Shown here: one piece after another, positions 58,942 to 64,000 of the stretch | Layout: every line of letters begins with the position of its first letter | Position numbering within the stretch: position 1 is the first letter of the stretch | Assembly (NCBI RefSeq): GCF_010093535.1 | Contig: NW_022985163.1 | Coordinates: forward strand, 1,030,353 to 1,094,352 | Origin: Lindgomyces ingoldianus | Lineage: Eukaryota; Ascomycota; Dothideomycetes; Pleosporales; Lindgomycetaceae | Direction of reading: 5' to 3' | Length of the DNA: 64,000 bases | The notes under the pieces: generated by a model | What the model was told of the DNA's origin: nothing | Database searches by the model: none | What the model saw: only the letters and a program-made list of their open reading frames with translations | Translations under genes and position numbers: made by a program

Positions 58942-60231
58942 TAAAGAGTGCGCTAAGCTAGAAACTTAAAGACTACTAATAACTTATTAAAATTAGAGAT
59001 AACTACTAATGCCTAACTCTTAACTACTTTTAAACCTTAGTATAAAGCTTATAACACGCTCTAGCTGTAGCTAAGGTAAGATGCCTACCACTAGAGCTAA
59101 ATAACTACTAACCTTATTAGCTAAACCTCTTGTTGTAAGATCTAAAGCTAAAAACTTACTAAATTTAAAGTTAAACTTTAGTAATATAGCTTTTAAAAAC
59201 TAAGTTGCTTAATTAAAAGTATAAATTAAGTAGCTAACTAGATTAAAAACTATTAGTTCTAATTAACTTCTACTAACTACTAAATTATCTTTAATAATGC
59301 TGTAAATTACTTTTGCTACACTAATAGTAAGAGACTTTTTAGGCACTTTTAAGCCTTTTTAAAGCTACCTTACTAAACATATATTTAAGATTAAGAACCT
59401 TACAGATAGTAAAAAACCTATATTTAAACAATAGTAAGCCTTTATTATAGATAGACTTAATATTAATTTAGATTACTATTAAAGTAAGTGTGCACGCATA
59501 GCATTAGTATAGAGACACACAGCTAGTATTGCAAGGGAATACCTAGAGCCTAGATACCTAGCTAAATTAAATAACTTTTAGTTTAAAAATATAAAAAAAA
59601 TAATTAAGCTTTTATAAACTTACTTTATTACTAGTAATACAAAGACAGAGGTGTAATAAGCGTTTTAAACTTTAAAAATAAGTAAAGAAAAAGTGTTTTC
59701 TGCTTTTAAAGCTTACTTTATTAGTGCTGCTATTAAAGAGTTTATATTAAAGTTAAAATAGTTTTTCTACCTATAGAAAAAGATACTGCCTAGCTTAAAA
59801 GTACTAAACTTAGGTTTTAAACACACTTAAAAAAGCTTTTTTAAGATAATAGTAGCCTACTTAATAGCTTATAACATAGAGAAAAAAAACACTTTTACTA
59901 TTTTAAAGTAAACTGTTAACTACACTTAACATTATAATGTTAGACCTATTATAAATTAATTTTAAAAAGTTTCTAGGGATATATCTAAGGCAGTATACTA
60001 TTTTAGTGCACCTTAACCTACACCTATGTTAATACTCTAATCCACTCTAGCTACCCACTAACAACCTAGCTAGACACCTGCTTCTAAAAGACAGATAACT
60101 TCTAGTAACTATTATAATCATAGTAAACTAGAACATTTTACTAGCAATTATTCTATTTTTAAAGTATAAAAAATTAAAGTAGAGTAATAAGAATTTAAAA
60201 AAAGTTTATAAATATAAATAATTATAACTTA
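58942..60231 (+). pseudogene. M: gag-like remnant downstream of family G LTR and H
   Basis: The + frame reads as a helical, charged gag-like protein. Examples are LKISKEKVFSAFKAYFISAA near 59660-59730, then KEFILKLK, and VYYFSAPQPTPM-like sequence near 59990. It ends in a basic stretch and a decayed knuckle reading NYYNHSKLEHFTSNYS near 60100, resembling the C-X2-C-X4-H-X4-C of retroelement gag. The pol that should follow is replaced by foldback A-FB5. LTR G, leader H and M in this order suggest one element, but Copia versus Gypsy cannot be decided. Confidence 0.55.
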
Positions 60232-60735
60232 ATGTACTTTACAGGCAAGTTGCTTACACATCTAAGTTACTTACTTTTGCTAAGACCCTACTAAATTACT
60301 CTTTCTACACTAATATATTCTCTACAACACTACTTAGATGTGCTAAAAGAATGTTAGATATAGCTTACACTTTAAGCTTTTAAATAAGACATAAAACTCT
60401 TAAAGAAATGTGCTATAGCTATGTATAAAGTTTTATAAAAGATAATAAATAACTACAGCACTAGATAACTTTTATAAGCTAATTCTACAGCTAAATTACA
60501 AAGGCTAGGTAATAAAAAAAAGGAAGTAATTATTAAAACTATACTTAACCTATATACATAAGGAATTTTCTCTTAGATAGTATTTATAGCTAATATAGCT
60601 AATTCTTTGTGCGCTAAGCATAATTTAGGCTATATTTACATAAACTAGCCTAGTATGTTTATAAAGTGTTATTTAAAGCTTAAAGTAAAGTTTTAAGTAT
60701 AAGTATAGTTAAAAGATATTTAGCTAATTATAAAG
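60232..60735. mobile_element. A-FB5: left part of a fifth foldback element, interrupted by L2
   Basis: TA at 60230-60231, then the family A terminus and arm, through the VKRYLELK-type segment, into the loop. At 60736 Gypsy L2 begins. The right arm should lie beyond the window. Confidence 0.85.
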
Positions 60736-61053
60736 TGTCACGGTATCCTCCCCGGATCCCAGACATAACTGTATTGGACGCGTACTAGAGTATTATTAGT
60801 GCACGTCTGACACAAACACAACATGACACAGACATAAACTTAAGCATAAACTGCCTTAACACTAACTAAACCTAAAACAGGCTTAATTTATACCTAAAGC
60901 GCTTAGACTTCTAAGCTAAGTATTTAATTACTAATTTCCTCCTAAACCTTTCTGTTCTTTACATAATGTCTTGTACCTACTATAATACCTTACATAGTAA
61001 TTAAACTAGACCTCTGTAAAGCTTTATAACCTTACTTGTGCATAATTATAACA
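60736..61053 (+). repeat. L2 5' LTR (318 bp)
   Basis: TGTCACGGTATCCTCC... to ...ATAATTATAACA, exactly the L1 LTR length. The first 100 bp is little mutated. Confidence 0.92.
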
Positions 61054-61079
61054 TTACATTATGTTAAAACCTTAGCTAA

Positions 61080-62260
61080 GAATAGCCTCTAAATCTAATT
61101 TAATAAGCTTAGTACTTACATAACTCTAGGCTATTAAAGTAAGCTAAGAAGCCTTTTAAAAAGCACTTACTTTATAAGAAAGCTGCTATGTTGTAAGCTT
61201 TAAAGCTTTTTAAAAGAACTTTAAAAAACAGCTTTACATTATTAAGTAGTCTATTTTTGCCTTAACTTCTGTTATAGTAGTAGAAACTAAGAACTTACTA
61301 GCCTTAAAGCTTACCTAGAAGTTTAGAGATAGCTTAACTCTTTTCTGCCTAACACTGCCTACAACCTGTAACTTTTTTAACCTAGTAATAAAATCTAACT
61401 AACTCCCTAATCCTCTGCTGTTTAACAGAAAACAGAAAAACCTACTTTCCTTTCTACATAAGCTCTAATACAAACTTAAAGAAAACATAGACTAATTCCC
61501 CTTTAAACACTTTTAGTTACTATATGCCTACTCTTAACTTAACTATAATATAACAGCCTTAATTAACTTACTAATAGATAAAAATATTATTAACCTAGAT
61601 TAATTTATAGCATTTCTATAAGTAACTTATAAAGACCTAAATAAAAAGTTAACAGCCTTAAGTTGCCTAAACACTTTATAATAAAAAAGAAAAAGCTTTA
61701 CTTTACACTTTACTAAGTTCTGCTAACTTACATTTAATATAGGCCTAAATAAGATAGGTCTAATTGCAGCTTTATATAACTCCCTCTTAACTAAACTGCA
61801 ACGCGCTATAGTAAAAAAACCCCTTCTAAATAACCTTAACGCGTATGTAAACCTAATTGCTACCTATAATAATAACATAAGGTTCCTCCCTGTACAAGCC
61901 CTAATACACCCCTAAACTAGCGCAGTTGCAAATAAGGACCTTAATGTAATAAAAATTAATAAAAATTATGCTCTAGTTAGTTCTAAAGAGCGTAAAAATT
62001 ATAAAAAAAAAGGTTAATGCTTTAAGTATAGTAAACATAGTTATATTTTTTAAAACTACTTTATTTTTTTTTTTAAGTCTACATAAGTAGCGCAGCTAGC
62101 ACTTATTAAAGATTTTTACTATTTTAATTTTATTCTTATAAAGGCTCTAACTTGTATTTAAGCTTTAATCCCTCTTGCTACTTTAAACATAGCTGCAGCT
62201 ATAGTAGTAGAAGCCTGTAAAAAGGCTTGTCCTAGGGCTAAGTTACCCTCTAGAACTAAT
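61080..62260 (+). pseudogene. L2 gag remnant with decayed zinc knuckle
   Basis: A C-X2-C-X4-H-X4-C knuckle is visible at 62018-62059 as C-FK-Y-SKHS-Y-IF(stop)N-Y: the second and third Cys and the His have all become Tyr. Upstream is a charged region with many Gln/Trp-type stops. Confidence 0.7.
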
Positions 62261-64000
62261 TTAACACTAGATCTTTACTAACTTATAGGCTAAGTCCCCT
62301 ACTAACAACTAAAAGTACTAAGTTAATATTCTTATATGTTTATAATAAAAAACTATATTAGCTTTAATATAAGCTTTTAGTAACTTAAGAGTAAATAGTA
62401 TAGGTTACATTAATAAAAAACTAGCACATAAACTAAATCTTTAATTAACACTACTTACCTAAATAATTTACTTAACTAGATTTAATAGAAAATAACTTAA
62501 AAAAGTTCTATCTTCTATACTACAACTATTATAATTACCTACTAATACTATAAAAAGTAGATTAAGCTTTATATAATAAACATAGAATATTATAACCTAA
62601 TTTTAGAATAACTATAGCTGTATTAGCATAAGGTTACCTTTAATTACTAAGAGCAAGTCCTAAACTTTAACTCTTTTTAATGCTAAAATATATGCTTATG
62701 CTTACACCTAAACAACACCTAAGTAGCACTTAATATAAAAGGTTTCTAAACTTACTTCTTAATAACCTAAAAAAGAACTACCTAAGTAAGGCTAATAAGC
62801 TAGGCCTTTTACTAAGATAAGCTATATAAAATAATTTAATAACTACTTAAACTTAAAAAAAAAAAGCCTTTATAAAATCTTTACCTACTTAATTTAAACA
62901 TAAACTAGGACTTAAACAGCAAATAAACATTTACTATATAGAACCTGCCTTGTTTATAACTCTAGCTTAATAACTAGATTACAAAATTTACGCAGTTATA
63001 ATTTCTAATATAAACTAAGCTCTAGCTCCCTAAAAACACACTAACCTAAAGATAATAGTCCTTTAAGACTACTATAACTTATTACATGTCTTTTTTTAAG
63101 ACAAGTCTAATAAGCTTTTAATATAATATCTATACAATTACTAAATAACCCTTAAGCCTAGTAAACAACCTAGTTATAGGCTACTATATAAGATGTTACT
63201 AAACAAATTAAAAGTGCTCTAAAAATACCTTAATAAGAACCTAAAAAAAGAGTTTATTTAAGCTAGCTTCTTACTAGTAGTGTTACTTATACTATTTATA
63301 AAGAAACCTAGGGGTAGGCTTTAATTCTATGTTAACTACTAAGGACTAAACACTATTACTATTAAAAACTAATACTTAACTCCTTTTTTACAGGAAACTT
63401 TAAGCTAACTAAGTAAAGTAAAGTATTTTATAAAGTTAGATATTATTACTGCCTTTAATAAGCTAAAAATAGTAAAAGGTAATAAGTAGCTAACAGCGTT
63501 TTAGACCTAATATAGACTATTTAAGTACCTAGTAATGCCCTTTAGCTTAGCTAACACGCTTAGTACTTTTTAACATTTTGTAAACAACTTGCTCTAACCC
63601 TACTTAGACATGTTCTGCACTATGTATATTAATAATATTCTAATCTACAGCAATAGCCTTTTAGAGCATAAATAGCATGTACGCCTAGTGCTAAAAGCTA
63701 TAGAAGAAGCAGGTCTGTAACTTAACATAGACAAATGCAAGTTTTACTAATTAAAGGTTATATATTTAGGATATGTAATCTCTATAGATAGCATCTAAAT
63801 AGACCCTATTAAAGTTTAGACTATACTAGATTAGTAATACCTAAAAGATGTAAAGAATATTTAAGCCTTTATAGAATTTACTAACTTTTACTAATAATTT
63901 ATTAACAACTTCTTACAGCAAGTAAGCCCTATAATTACACTTACTAAAAAAAAGATTTAATTTAACTTTAACTTAAATTACTAATAGTCTTTTAACTAGC
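62260..64000 (+). pseudogene. L2 pol remnant (protease and RT), cut by the window
   Basis: RT begins near 63240: FIKKPRGRL at about 63295, then NYQGLNTITIKN, LDIITAFNKL near 63440 (family D-I-x-x-A-F), VMPFSLANTLSTF at about 63535, and YLDMFCTMYINN with the catalytic box at 63625-63636. After that come ILIYSNSLLEHK and KCKFY. The frame continues into the window end around IDPIKV (63810) and FIEFTNFY. Protease should lie near 62600; its motif was not resolved. Confidence 0.85.

Larger units (their letters stand above)
60736..64000 (+). mobile_element. L2: Ty3/Gypsy retrotransposon, same family as L1, 3' end outside the window
   Basis: 5' LTR 60736-61053, then gag and pol on +. The preceding pentamer TAAAG should recur after its 3' LTR, which lies outside. 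Its orientation is opposite to L1. Like L1, it landed inside a family A foldback. Confidence 0.92.

Overview
The window looks like an AT-rich, gene-free repeat block from a filamentous ascomycete (Pezizomycotina). It holds no intact gene; I found no tRNA, rRNA or CRISPR. Nearly every coding trace is a transposon protein broken by TAA/TAG at former Gln/Trp codons, with Cys-to-Tyr, His-to-Tyr and Asp-to-Asn changes. This is the C-to-T decay on both strands expected of repeat-induced point mutation (RIP). Species cannot be named.

Layout. 1-3527: 3' part of a Ty1/Copia element on +, with a clean 3' LTR, inserted in a solo LTR (family F) that sits in a Fot1/pogo-like transposon (B1). 4087-12291: the gag end and LTR of a Gypsy element (family C), interrupted by a palindromic 'foldback' derivative of pogo-like family A (A-FB1), itself interrupted by a complete Gypsy element L1 (5133-10796). 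12292-13260: small LTR and transposon fragments. 13266-56262: one Gypsy element (E-outer) blown apart to 43 kb; its two 373-bp LTRs and matching TTTAA target duplications prove the ends. Inside it lie a second complete copy of itself (E2), pogo-like elements A, B and J, a complete Gypsy F2, solo LTRs, three foldbacks, and two family C Gypsy elements (C1, C2) facing head to head. 56268-60231: repeats of LTR family G with its leader H, then a gag remnant (M). 60232-64000: a fifth foldback interrupted by Gypsy L2, which runs off the window.

Three patterns stand out. (1) Five copies of a roughly 1,098-bp palindrome built from two inverted copies of the 5' end of pogo-like family A. (2) Gypsy families C and E both carry, between pol and the 3' LTR, an extra reading frame antisense to gag-pol with a CX2CX6C cysteine motif. 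(3) The ends of three different pogo-like families (A, B, J) all carry two directly repeated sites exactly 17 bp apart. E2 also acts as an internal empty-site control for insertions in E-outer. All coordinates come from reading by eye; element ends with target duplications are good to the base, and pseudogene limits are approximate.
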